44,053 bases of DNA, from assembly GCA_013140575.1 (NCBI GenBank), contig JABFSN010000148.1:1-44053 (forward strand). The letters run 5' to 3'. Source of the stretch: Phycisphaerales bacterium. GTDB lineage: Bacteria; Planctomycetota; Phycisphaerae; UBA1845. Under the pieces are notes generated by a model. The model did not search any database, was not told where the DNA came from, and saw only the letters and a list, made by a program, of their open reading frames with translations. The position numbers and the translations under genes are program-made. Positions 1 through 8,516 of this stretch are shown here, in pieces; positions within the stretch are counted from its first letter, which is position 1, and every line of letters begins with the position of its first letter.

Positions 1-146
1 AAGAGCGATACTGGTGTCGTTTTCGCTGGTGCGAGAATTCGCTGGTGCAAGAATCCTTTCTCGCACCCACTCTTCGCGGGAATCCCGTCCCGCGAATTCC
101 CCCAACCCCGCCCCCGGTTTGATGCCGTCCTCCATCGCGGGTAGAA

Positions 147-1136
147 ATGCCCGCCGGTCAACGTATGAATCCTTCATCGCCGCCCGACTGGTCCCTCGTT
201 CATTTCGACGTGCCCTGCGCCCGTTGCGGCCGCGACCTCCGCGGTCGGACCGAACCGACGTGCCCCGACTGCAAACTCGAATTCGACTGGTCCGACGCCG
301 TCCCCCTCGAACGCATGACATGCGGTCAATGCGGCTATCAGCTCTTCGGCTTGTCCAACACAATCTGCCCGGAATGTGGCACGCCGTTCACATGGGAAAA
401 CGCCCTGGCCGCGTATCACCGCGGCAAAACCAACCTGTTCGAGCATCACTGGCGAAGGCGTCCCGTGCGGTCATTCGTCCGCAGCTTCCGTTATGCTCTT
501 CGTCCCGCCCGTCTGTGGCGAGAAGTCAGCCTCCACGACCAGCCACCGGTCGGACCGCTGATTGCCCTGGCGGTCATCGCTACGGCTACGGCCATGGGCA
601 TTTCCATTGCTGTGCATGTGCTATCGATGGTCATTCTTTACAACGTCGCTGTCCCATACGCGTTTCCCGGTCAATCGTGGGCCGTCAATACCGTTTGGGG
701 GGCCGTTCGCGCCGCTGCCGGTTATCCGTACTGGATGCGCGAGTTCGCAACTGCGGTGACATGGGTTGTGTGCATCCTCGCCTCGCTTATGCTCTTCCGG
801 CAGTCGATGCGCCGCTACCGCGTGCGTAACGATCACATCATCCGCGCGTGGGCCTACGTCGCACCGCTTCAGCTCATCGTCTTCGCTTGCCTGTGGGGCG
901 CGATGGGGCTTGCCGCCGGCCCGGCTGCGATCATCTTCAACATCGAAATTATGATGGACACATTCAATTGGTTGTTCGTCACGCCCTTCATTGTTCAGAT
1001 TGTCCTGGTGACCCGTTCGATGGCGCTGGCCTACCGGCACTACCTGCGCATGGACCACGCGTGGGCTGTGGCCATATCGGCGCAGATCATCGCCCTGTTG
1101 GCGACACTGATAGTGCTTGCAAACATTACCCTGTGA
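147..1136 (+). CDS. Double zinc-ribbon multi-spanning membrane protein
   Basis: The protein has 329 residues. Its N-terminus carries two successive zinc ribbons of the form CxxC-x11-CxxC (Cys 24/27/39/42 and 59/62/74/77), a cytoplasmic metal-binding module often fused to membrane domains in planctomycetes. The rest is hydrophobic, with about five membrane segments (roughly 135-165, 203-220, 235-262, 275-290 and 308-329), giving a Yip1-like or polytopic layout. The function is unknown to me; zinc binding is inferred from the cysteine spacing alone. The start is uncertain: ATG at 147 and ATG at 165 are both in frame and neither has a clear ribosome binding site. The gene stands alone, with non-coding repeats downstream. 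Confidence 0.75.
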   Translation: MPAGQRMNPSSPPDWSLVHFDVPCARCGRDLRGRTEPTCPDCKLEFDWSDAVPLERMTCGQCGYQLFGLSNTICPECGTPFTWENALAAYHRGKTNLFEHHWRRRPVRSFVRSFRYALRPARLWREVSLHDQPPVGPLIALAVIATATAMGISIAVHVLSMVILYNVAVPYAFPGQSWAVNTVWGAVRAAAGYPYWMREFATAVTWVVCILASLMLFRQSMRRYRVRNDHIIRAWAYVAPLQLIVFACLWGAMGLAAGPAAIIFNIEIMMDTFNWLFVTPFIVQIVLVTRSMALAYRHYLRMDHAWAVAISAQIIALLATLIVLANITL

Positions 1137-1572
1137 ACGGAATTACATGAATCGATCAATCATGCGTGGGGTCGGCGCCGCTCCGAATCAGAACCCGCCA
1201 CGCAGTATGCGTCCGGCGTCCCGCAGGCACCCGCTGATTGTATCCCGGCACTTCGTATGTGTTTCGCGTCCCGCAGGGACGCACTGAATATAGCCCAGCA
1301 CTTCAGTGCTGGGATGACGCCTCGTGTTTGATTCCTTTAGTCCCGAAGGGACGGCTGAAACGAAGGCGGCGTTTCAGCCGTCCCTACAGGACTCCAAATG
1401 CAAGAATCGCCCGCGAACCCCGCGTTGAAACGCGGGGCTACATTCATGCCAGCCTCTGGCACCAAGCCCCCATCGAGGCGATAGACACGTGCGCCACGTG
1501 AGCGACGGGCCGAACGAAAAACACGGGCGCGGGGTCTTGATGAACGCCGCGGCTTTGTGCGTGCTCGGCCAA
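1137..1572. other. Non-coding stretch with palindromic repeats
   Basis: I see no credible gene between the zinc-ribbon gene and the terminator of the PEP-CTERM gene. The short ORFs here have no recognisable content. The middle of the stretch (1266-1437) is a series of four palindromes, listed as a separate repeat feature. Confidence 0.6.
1266..1437. repeat. Cluster of four REP-like palindromes
   Basis: Four perfect hairpins lie within 172 bp. They are 1266-1282 (7-bp stem, 3-nt loop), 1294-1313 (9-bp stem, 2-nt loop), 1348-1361 paired with 1371-1384 (14-bp stem, 9-nt loop), and 1418-1437 (8-bp stem, 4-nt loop). Text such as GTCCCGAAGGGAC and CCCGCGTTGAAACGCGGG resembles dispersed intergenic palindromes I recall from planctomycete genomes. 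None is followed by a T-run, so they look like repeats rather than ordinary terminators. Confidence 0.7.
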
Positions 1573-1573
1573 G

Positions 1574-1600
1574 AAAAAAACCGCGGCCTCGCGGCGCGGT
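1574..1600 (-). terminator. Rho-independent terminator of the PEP-CTERM gene
   Basis: On the minus strand, ACCGCG and CGCGGT form a 6-bp stem around a 9-nt GC-rich loop, followed at once by a run of seven T (A1574-A1580 on the plus strand). It lies 36 bp past the stop codon of the PEP-CTERM protein gene, the classical position for an intrinsic terminator. Confidence 0.75.
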
Positions 1601-1636
1601 CTGGAATGAACATTGTGAAGGTCGCCGACCCGACGA

Positions 1637-2356
1637 TTACCGCCGGCGGCGAAGCGCCAGCAGGCCGGCGCCGATTAGGAACGCCGTCGCCGGTTCCGGA
1701 ACCACGGCCAAACGGAAATCGAACGAGCCGAAGAAATCGGACGGGACGTTGTGGGGCGCGTTCAACGCGCTAAACGCACCGCCCGCCTCCAGTGTGTATT
1801 GCCCCGGTTGCAGAACGCCAGCGGCCAGGATCGACGACGCCCCGCCGGAAAACACGAAATTGACCAGATCCCCGCCGGGTCCGGTCAGCCGGAATCCGGC
1901 CGACACCGCCCCAAACCCCGGGGTGCCTTCGGAAAACAGACTCGCCTGAGCCGTGTACGCCACCGCCTCGCTGATGAAAAACGTGACCAACAGCGCCGAG
2001 TCGGCGATCACCACGTCCAGCCCGTCGACGCCTTCGTCCAGCGCCGACGCGGCCACCGCGCCATGACCGCTGATCTCGAACGGCGACAATTCGGAAAACT
2101 GGGTCGCTTCGGCGTGCGCGGTCGCGACATGCGGCAACGACGCATCGGCCGACACGAACGCATCAAACACGTTGAAATCGGGTGCGGACTCGGTGTTTTG
2201 CTCGAGATCGTGCGACCCGCCGAACACCACGCCCGCCACCGCAGCCACGCTGCGGTCCTGCGAAATAAACGAAATCGCATCGGCCGAGGCGGTTTTCACC
2301 GCGCCCGCCGCGACAACCGCTACCGCGAACAGTCCACGCAATCCCCTGCAGCGCAT
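1637..2356 (-). CDS. PEP-CTERM sorting-domain surface protein
   Basis: The protein has 239 residues. It starts with a signal peptide (MRCRGLRGLFAVAVVAAGAV, then an Ala-rich cleavage region) and ends with a canonical PEP-CTERM tripartite signal: VVPEPAT, a short hydrophobic helix, and RRRR as the last residues. This signal is known to be processed by an exosortase for surface or extracellular delivery, so the genome should encode an EpsH-type exosortase elsewhere. The central region is Ala/Ser/Phe-rich, probably beta-rich, with no recognised catalytic motif. The start at 2356 was chosen because GGAGGT lies 6 nt upstream. An in-frame upstream start would add 14 residues ahead of the signal peptide. 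Confidence 0.85.
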   Translation of the reverse strand: MRCRGLRGLFAVAVVAAGAVKTASADAISFISQDRSVAAVAGVVFGGSHDLEQNTESAPDFNVFDAFVSADASLPHVATAHAEATQFSELSPFEISGHGAVAASALDEGVDGLDVVIADSALLVTFFISEAVAYTAQASLFSEGTPGFGAVSAGFRLTGPGGDLVNFVFSGGASSILAAGVLQPGQYTLEAGGAFSALNAPHNVPSDFFGSFDFRLAVVPEPATAFLIGAGLLALRRRR

Positions 2357-2480
2357 TCTCCCACCTCCGCCTCGCCTGTTAACCCCGTTGCTGTACAATC
2401 ACCCCACGCGGGTCGGAACCGCAATGTGTATCCTACAGCCCCCTGCTCCCTATTTCAACACCCCAAACGCCACAAGCCAG

Positions 2481-2819
2481 TCATGCGAGCAGGGATTTCT
2501 TGGCCGCTTCCAACGTGGGGACGATTTCAAACCAGTTATTCAGCCGGGTAACCTCGAAAACCCCCATCACAAACGCGGACGGCGCTGCCAAAACCAGCCT
2601 CGACTTGTTCATTCTGGCCCGGACCACCGCGTTGATCAGCTCGCTCAATCCCAGCGAGTTGATCTGCTTCAATTGAGACATTTCCACCGCCACGCGGGCG
2701 TTCGGCTCCAATATCAGCGGCTGCAACTGCTCGGCCAGTTTCGTTTCGTCGCCCAAATCAAAATCACCCTTTAATTTTGCGACATGTATTCGTCCTTCTT
2801 TTTCGATCGTGATTTCCAT
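2481..2819 (-). CDS. STAS-domain protein (anti-anti-sigma factor type)
   Basis: The protein has about 112 residues, the size of a lone STAS domain. It keeps the family signature: a beta-rich N-terminus (ITIEKEGRIHVAKLKGDFDLGD) and the INSLGLSEL loop, whose serine is the residue phosphorylated by anti-sigma kinases in SpoIIAA/RsbV-type proteins. A role in a partner-switching pathway is therefore likely; no cognate RsbW kinase lies in the window. The ATG at 2819 was chosen, with GGGA about 10 nt upstream; a TTG at 2828 would add three residues. It lies 36 bp downstream of the secreted protein gene and may share its transcript. Confidence 0.8.
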   Translation of the reverse strand: MEITIEKEGRIHVAKLKGDFDLGDETKLAEQLQPLILEPNARVAVEMSQLKQINSLGLSELINAVVRARMNKSRLVLAAPSAFVMGVFEVTRLNNWFEIVPTLEAAKKSLLA

Positions 2820-2855
2820 TGGATGCAATTCCCGTGCCGCCCCATCCTCGCGCCG

Positions 2856-3554
2856 CTAGCGCTCCAGATTCACCGGCGTTTTACGCCGCAGCACCTTGCG
2901 AAGCAACAGGTAATTCTCGGATTCGAACATGGTCACCTCGCCGGATACGACATATAGGACACCTTCGCTGGCGGCCTCCGTTTCGCGGACCATTCGTTCC
3001 AGCAGTTGATTGGGGAGCAACCGGATCGGCGCCATGGGCGCGGCAGCCGAATCCGACTCGAACCGCAGCATCCGCCAGGGGCCTTCCTCGCTCAGTCGAC
3101 CGACGTAATCGGTGATGTACTGACCTTCGCGAAGCAGCGACCCGTCGGGCGTCCCATCACCCGCCGCGGCGGTCGCACCCACGGGCCGCACCGGCTCGTC
3201 GACCGGCGTCTGCTTTTTGAACATTTGAATGATTTCTTCCTGCGTGGGAGCGTGCCCGTCCCGACCGGCCGCCGGAACCGATTCCTTCGGCGCCACGTCG
3301 GCTTCGGTCTTTCCGGCGGCTGGATCCATCGGCGAATGCTCTTCCTGCGGGGATGCCGCGTCGGGCTTGGCCTCCGGTTTCTTCGCGGGAGCCGGTTTCG
3401 CCGGCATTGGCTTCGCCTCTTCCGGCTTTTTCTCGTGCTTCGGCGCGGAATCGCCGGACTTCTTTGGCGGCGGCGCTTCGTGTTGAGCGCGGGCGATCCG
3501 CTCCGCGCCGACAAGGAACAACACCATCGAACCGACCAGCATGATGTGCCGCAT
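2856..3554 (-). CDS. Secreted protein with Pro/Lys/Ala-rich linker, function unknown
   Basis: The protein has 232 residues. It has a signal peptide (MRHIMLVGSMVLFLVGAERIARAQ), then about 90 residues of low-complexity Pro/Lys/Glu/Ala sequence that is probably a disordered linker. A compact C-terminal part contains LREGQYITDYVGRL and a segment ending in LLLRKVLRRK. The C-terminal part looks like a conserved planctomycete domain of unknown function. It could be a cell-wall-spanning or periplasmic protein. The start at 3554 is supported by GGGAG 8 nt upstream; a longer ORF upstream has no such support. It lies 51 bp downstream of the DUF255 gene, in the same direction. Confidence 0.7.
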   Translation of the reverse strand: MRHIMLVGSMVLFLVGAERIARAQHEAPPPKKSGDSAPKHEKKPEEAKPMPAKPAPAKKPEAKPDAASPQEEHSPMDPAAGKTEADVAPKESVPAAGRDGHAPTQEEIIQMFKKQTPVDEPVRPVGATAAAGDGTPDGSLLREGQYITDYVGRLSEEGPWRMLRFESDSAAAPMAPIRLLPNQLLERMVRETEAASEGVLYVVSGEVTMFESENYLLLRKVLRRKTPVNLER

Positions 3555-3605
3555 CGTCGTTTCTCCCGGACGGCAATCGCACCCGTCCCGCCTAACCCTC
3601 ACCCA

Positions 3606-5870
3606 TCACGATCCGCCGTCGGCATTCAGCGCCGCGACGAATTCCGCGACGCCCGTCGCCGGTTTCGTGCATACGTATCCCCGGCAGACGTAGCCCGTCG
3701 GTTTTCCGTCGACCCGCTTCTTGCCCCGCAGCAGCGGCAACTGCCCGGCGACCGCCGTCGCCGACGATTCGTCGGCCGCGAACGTCACCACCTTGTTCGG
3801 CCGATAGCCCTCGTGAACGGCCCGCAGCATGGCCCGCGTCTGCGGCGCGTCCGGCGCTCCGACGACGGCGATCTCCTTGGTCGCCGCATGATAGAAATCG
3901 GCCGCGCACAGCATCCGCTCGAATTGCGCCGGCGATTGCCCAACCTGCGCCGCGAACGCCCGAAACACAGATTCCGCCCGCTCGCGGTATTCCGGCTTGT
4001 GGACCAGAACCGCCAGACGCAGCAAATTCAATGCCGCCACCGAATTGCCCGACGGAATGGCCCCGTCGCTGGCGTCCTTGGTTCGGACGATCAGCTTCTC
4101 GCCGTCCGTCGCGGTCATGAAAAACCCGCCGTGCTCATTATCGGCATACCGCGAGATCATGTCGTCGGTCAGCGCCACGGCCTCGCGGATCCACCGCGGA
4201 TCGAACGTGGCCTCATACAGATACAACAGCCCCTCGACGAAAAACGCGTAGTCGGTCAAATAGCCGGTCAATCGCGACCGGCCTTGCCGATGGCTGCGCA
4301 GCAACCGACCGTCGGCACGCATCTGCTTCAAGACGAAATCGGCCGCCCGCGCCGCCGATTCCGCGTAGCGCGGCTCGTCGAACGCCTGCGCCCCCTTGGC
4401 CAGCGCCGCGATCATCAGCCCGTTCCATTCCGTCAAAATCTTGTCGTCCAACCCCGGCGGCACGCGTTTTTCCCTCGAGGCCAGCATCTTGCCGCGCATG
4501 ACTTGCAAACGGCGGCCCAGTTCACTCGAATCGATCCCGTTCAGCTTGGCCACCGTTTCCACATCGCGTTGGACATTCAAAATGTTCTTCGCACCGGGCG
4601 GGGCGTGCCCCCGCGATTCAAACCAGTTGCCCGATTCGGTGACGTCGTAATAGGAACAAAACAACCGGGCATCGTCATCGCCCAGCACCTCGGCCGCCTG
4701 CTCGATGGTCCAGATGTAGTACTTGCCCTCCATGCCCTCGCTGTCGGCGTCGCGCGTGGAATAGAATCCGCCCTCCGGCGATTGCAGATCGCGCAGCACA
4801 TAATCAAAAATGCCCCGCGCCGTTTCGCGAAACAACGGCTCGCCGGTCATCTGAAACGCGTCGACGTAGATCGCCCCGACCAGCGCCTGGTCGTACAGCA
4901 TTTTCTCGAAATGCGGCACCAGCCATTGCGGATCGGTGCTGTACCGGCAAATTCCGCCGGCGAGGTGATCGTATATGCCCCCGCGGGCCATCTTCGACAG
5001 CGTCAGTTTCACCGCGTCGATCAATCGCGAATCCGGCTTGCGCCGATGAACCCGCAGCATCAACTCCATGGCCATGCTCGGGGGAAACTTGTTCCCGTCG
5101 CTGGACAACCCACCGTCGGTCATGTCGAAATGCCCGACCAACATTCGTGCCGTCCGATCGACCGCGTCGGCGTCGATCGCGGCGTCGCCGGCCCGCGCCT
5201 GCCCCGCCCATTCCGACAGATAGTCCGACATCTGCTCGCCGGATTCCAACAGCCGGTTGCGGTCGGTCTTCCACAGCTCCGCGATCTGCGTCAGCGCCCG
5301 TTCAAATTGCGGCCGCGGAAAATAGGTGCCCGTGAAAAACGGCTTGCCGTCCGGGGTGATGAACACGGACATCGGCCAGCCCCCGTGACCGGTCATGCGC
5401 ATGGTGGCCTGCATGTAGATTTCGTCGATGTCGGGCCGCTCCTCGCGATCCACCTTGATGGACACGAACGACGCGTTCAGCAGCCCGGCGATTCCCTCGT
5501 TTTCGAATGATTCGTGCTCCATCACGTGGCACCAGTGGCACGCCGAATATCCGATGCTCAGAAAAATGGGCTTGTCTTCGTCGCGGGCCTTCTTCAGCGA
5601 CTCGTCGCCCCATTCAAACCAGTCGACCGGGTTGTGGGCGTGTTGCAACAAATACGGGCTTGTCGCGTGGATCAACTGATTGGTGTGTCGATGCTCGGCC
5701 GGGTTCGTCATGGCGTCATTCTCGGCGGCTTCGGGCGGCTGTCCCCGCGCCGCGACGGAGACGATCGCGATCGCGCCGACGATCGCCCGACAACCGCCGG
5801 CCGCTCGAATGATATCCCATCGTCTGTTTGTCGCACGTACACCCCGTGCCGACGACGGACTGCGTTTCAT
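3606..5870 (-). CDS. DUF255 thioredoxin-fold protein, YyaL/SSP411 family
   Basis: The protein has about 754 residues, slightly longer than the usual 650-700. The N-terminal domain carries the family hallmark [14 protein letters not shown] and a thioredoxin-like SACHWCHVM motif, with CHWC at about 111-114. The C-terminal two thirds match the (alpha/alpha)6-barrel part of the family, for example [14 protein letters not shown]. Such proteins are uncharacterised in bacteria; redox or sugar-processing roles have been proposed. Before the conserved core, residues 28-43 form a short hydrophobic stretch that could be a signal anchor, so this copy may be exported. Starts at 5870 (ATG) and 5711 (ATG) are both possible, and neither has a strong ribosome binding site. 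Confidence 0.85.
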   Translation of the reverse strand: MKRSPSSARGVRATNRRWDIIRAAGGCRAIVGAIAIVSVAARGQPPEAAENDAMTNPAEHRHTNQLIHATSPYLLQHAHNPVDWFEWGDESLKKARDEDKPIFLSIGYSACHWCHVMEHESFENEGIAGLLNASFVSIKVDREERPDIDEIYMQATMRMTGHGGWPMSVFITPDGKPFFTGTYFPRPQFERALTQIAELWKTDRNRLLESGEQMSDYLSEWAGQARAGDAAIDADAVDRTARMLVGHFDMTDGGLSSDGNKFPPSMAMELMLRVHRRKPDSRLIDAVKLTLSKMARGGIYDHLAGGICRYSTDPQWLVPHFEKMLYDQALVGAIYVDAFQMTGEPLFRETARGIFDYVLRDLQSPEGGFYSTRDADSEGMEGKYYIWTIEQAAEVLGDDDARLFCSYYDVTESGNWFESRGHAPPGAKNILNVQRDVETVAKLNGIDSSELGRRLQVMRGKMLASREKRVPPGLDDKILTEWNGLMIAALAKGAQAFDEPRYAESAARAADFVLKQMRADGRLLRSHRQGRSRLTGYLTDYAFFVEGLLYLYEATFDPRWIREAVALTDDMISRYADNEHGGFFMTATDGEKLIVRTKDASDGAIPSGNSVAALNLLRLAVLVHKPEYRERAESVFRAFAAQVGQSPAQFERMLCAADFYHAATKEIAVVGAPDAPQTRAMLRAVHEGYRPNKVVTFAADESSATAVAGQLPLLRGKKRVDGKPTGYVCRGYVCTKPATGVAEFVAALNADGGS

Positions 5871-6307
5871 CACGGGAATTCTACGCTGCGCCCACCGCGC
5901 GTCAAAAAAAGGCAGGTTTCCGCCAAGGGGTCAGGGGGGATTTGTGTGCGACCGGGCAGCGCGGTATGATGGTGCTTCACGGAAGCTGGGGGGGAGTTGG
6001 CGGCGCGGTGGGGGAACCGCGCCGAATCGTCGCCGGAAGATGTTCCGTGTTGGTATCCGGGGGGATACCGACATGAACGGCGAACCACCTCGGGTCCGAC
6101 GAACCGATCCCAAACGACCCGCGATCAGCGGGCCGGCTTTGGGATTCCGTTCGTGTTCTTCATTTCCGCTTTATCGGCGTTTGTTGTCCTTTCGTGAAGG
6201 CGGCGGCACTGCGCGCGCGAGTCGTGTTCATCGGTCGCACCCCCCGGCGACGCGGCGATCATCGACGGCGACGGCTGGTGTCACGCCCTGTCATCAAGGA
6301 GATCAGA
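5871..6307. other. Divergent intergenic region, no gene seen
   Basis: This 437-bp region separates the divergently transcribed DUF255 gene and the secreted protein gene at 6308. No convincing ORF or consensus promoter was found. One perfect hairpin occurs at 6052-6069: ggtatcc, a GGGG loop, ggatacc. It lacks a T-run, so it is not an obvious terminator. The promoters of both flanking genes must lie here. Confidence 0.45.
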
Positions 6308-8356
6308 ATGCTACGCAAACCGGTTAGCCTGTATGCGCTCTTGATCGCGTTGTTCGCCGTGAACGAATCCAGCGGACAGTTCTGCCCCCACGGTGAGCCG
6401 CCGGCCGACTTTTGCTCGGCCGCACGGATCATCCCCGGCAACCCCGGCCAGCACGTCGTGCTGGTCGACGCCCACGACGCGACGGCCGTCGGCGAAACCC
6501 ACTGCGGCATCGACGCCGGACATACCACGTGGTTTTCGGTGACGCCGACGGTGAGCGGACCGATGACCATCAGCACGTGCCACCCGCACACCACGTTCGA
6601 CACGGTGATCGCGGTGTTTGCGGGAGGGGAAGGCTCCTGCGAGTTCATGCAGCCGATGGGCTGCAACGATGATACCTACCGGCAGGAATGCAACAACGGT
6701 TGCTCGTACTGGGGGTCGGACGTCACGGTCAATGCGTCGGCCGGGCAGCGCTACCGTTTCGTGGTCGGCTCGGTCAATCAAAACCTGGCCGGTTGCCCGT
6801 TGTGCCTGGGCGTGGTGGTGACGATCGAACCGACGTGCGGCGAGCCGCCGTACGGGTTCATCTGCGACACGGCCCGGGAACTTCCCGGAACGCCGGGCGT
6901 CCACGCGGCGCAGGTGGACGCGCGGGACCTGCCGTCCATGCCGCACGAATATTCGTGCACGCCGAACGCGGGTTCCAACGTCTGGTTCACGTTCACGTCG
7001 GAAGTGGACGGCGTTGCGCAGTTTACGACCTGCCACGAGAACACGCAGTACGATACGGTGGCGCGGGCTCTGACCGGTGATTGCACGAGTCTGCTGGCCA
7101 CGCTGCGCTGCAACGACGATTGGCCGGACCCGTCGTGCAACAACGCGTGCGGCGAGCAGCGCGGGTCGGCGCTGTCGTTTCGAGTGGCCACGGGGAGCCG
7201 GTACTTTCTGGAAGTCGGGTCGTACGCCAATAACGCGGCCGGCTGCGCGCTGTGCCTGGGCGCGACACTGGAGATCGTGGATTGCGCCACGGAAACGCCG
7301 CCGGTGGCCGAGATCACCGGCCCGCCGGAGCTGGGGGGGGGATGTGCGTGCCCGCCGGTGTTGGTGACGGGGTCGGCGTACGATTTCGACGGGACGTTCG
7401 TACGGTATCTGCTCGAGTATCGACAAACGGGCGATTCTGATTGGACGTTGATCGAGGAGTCCACCGAACCGGTCTACCAAGGCCTGCTCGGCGAGTGGGA
7501 CGCGGAGCATCTGCCCCAAGGGTACTACCTTCTGCGGGTGACCAGCGTGAACGCGTGCGACCAGGTGCGCAGCGACACGCGGGTTGTGTTTCTCGATTCG
7601 GAGTTCGATACCATCGATGTCCGCTACCCGCCGGATTCGGCCGTGCTGGGGCACGTGCCGGTGGTTGGCGGAAGCGTCTGTCTGGAGGGGACGGTGTACG
7701 AGAGCTGGTGCTACCATCCGGCGACGGACGGCGCGCACTTCACGGTCCGGTATCGACCGGGGGGCGGGGTGTTTCAGCCGGTCGATCCGTCGCAGGCGGA
7801 GTACGTGACGTTGCCGGTAAACGACCCGTTCGCCTCGTGGGACACGGTGGGCTTGCACCTCGCGGATGGCGACTACGCACTCCGCGTGGACGCGATCAAC
7901 GACTGTGGAGAAACACGATCGGTGACCCGCGCGGTGGTGGTGGACAACACAACCCCCATCGCCCTCCTCACCGAGCCGCAGTCGTGTCACGCGATGGAAG
8001 GCGTGGTGGAGATCCGCGGCACGGTTCAGGACGCCCATCTCGATCGTTGGGAGCTGCAATTCAGCGGCGACGGCGTACACGGCTGGACCACGTTGGCGAC
8101 GGGTACGACGCCGATGAACGACGACGTGTTGTGGATGTGGGACACGAGCCGGCTGGAACCATGTCCCTACGTCCTGCGCCTGATCGTGACGGACGAGGCC
8201 GTGCTGGGCTGCGGCTCGCCCTTCCGCAATCGCACCGAATACGTGGTCACCCTCAACGTCGGTTATTGCGGGGATTTTGACGCGGACAACGACGGGGACA
8301 CCGACCTGATCGACTTCGGCGAGTTTCAGGAAGCGTTCACCGGTCCATTGCCGTGA
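6308..8356 (+). CDS. Secreted repeat protein with dockerin-like C-terminus
   Basis: The protein has 682 residues. A signal peptide (MLRKPVSLYALLIALFAV) is followed by two homologous Cys-rich modules of about 150 residues each. Both open with C/G-x-PP-x-x-F-C-x-x-A-R and end near C-x-LCLG, and they look like disulfide-stabilised beta-sandwiches. Next come about 330 residues of Ig/fibronectin-like repeats, several ending in 'G.Y.LRV...'. The C-terminus is GDFDADNDGDTDLIDFGEF, a dockerin/EF-hand calcium loop of the kind common on planctomycete secreted proteins. The start is set by AAGGAG 7 nt before ATG 6308; a longer ORF extends upstream without support. Its role is probably structural or adhesive at the cell surface. 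No enzymatic motif was seen. Confidence 0.8.
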   Translation: MLRKPVSLYALLIALFAVNESSGQFCPHGEPPADFCSAARIIPGNPGQHVVLVDAHDATAVGETHCGIDAGHTTWFSVTPTVSGPMTISTCHPHTTFDTVIAVFAGGEGSCEFMQPMGCNDDTYRQECNNGCSYWGSDVTVNASAGQRYRFVVGSVNQNLAGCPLCLGVVVTIEPTCGEPPYGFICDTARELPGTPGVHAAQVDARDLPSMPHEYSCTPNAGSNVWFTFTSEVDGVAQFTTCHENTQYDTVARALTGDCTSLLATLRCNDDWPDPSCNNACGEQRGSALSFRVATGSRYFLEVGSYANNAAGCALCLGATLEIVDCATETPPVAEITGPPELGGGCACPPVLVTGSAYDFDGTFVRYLLEYRQTGDSDWTLIEESTEPVYQGLLGEWDAEHLPQGYYLLRVTSVNACDQVRSDTRVVFLDSEFDTIDVRYPPDSAVLGHVPVVGGSVCLEGTVYESWCYHPATDGAHFTVRYRPGGGVFQPVDPSQAEYVTLPVNDPFASWDTVGLHLADGDYALRVDAINDCGETRSVTRAVVVDNTTPIALLTEPQSCHAMEGVVEIRGTVQDAHLDRWELQFSGDGVHGWTTLATGTTPMNDDVLWMWDTSRLEPCPYVLRLIVTDEAVLGCGSPFRNRTEYVVTLNVGYCGDFDADNDGDTDLIDFGEFQEAFTGPLP

Positions 8357-8401
8357 ACGCCGCGATGGTCCGCACTGTCCGTCGTTTGCCGGAACTGGTG
8401 A

Positions 8402-8485
8402 ATGGGCGATGTCGTTGCGTCGCCCATCGCCGTACCCAGCTCGGATACAAGAAGGGCCGGTCACCCGACGATGGATGACCGGCCC
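8402..8485. terminator. Two hairpins between convergent genes
   Basis: The gap between the two convergent secreted-protein genes contains two hairpins. One is 8402-8409 paired with 8420-8427 (8-bp stem); the other is 8454-8463 paired with 8476-8485 (10-bp stem, 12-nt loop). Neither has a T-run, but the position and symmetry fit a bidirectional transcription end. Confidence 0.5.
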
Positions 8486-8516
8486 GAGTGCGCGTGCCCA
8501 TGCCCCGTGATGCGGG

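Noticed and set aside
3006-5510. 834-codon open frame on the plus strand
   Set aside because: It lies opposite the clearly coding DUF255 and secreted protein genes. Its translation is Arg/His/Pro-rich with no domain, as expected for an antisense frame in high-GC DNA.
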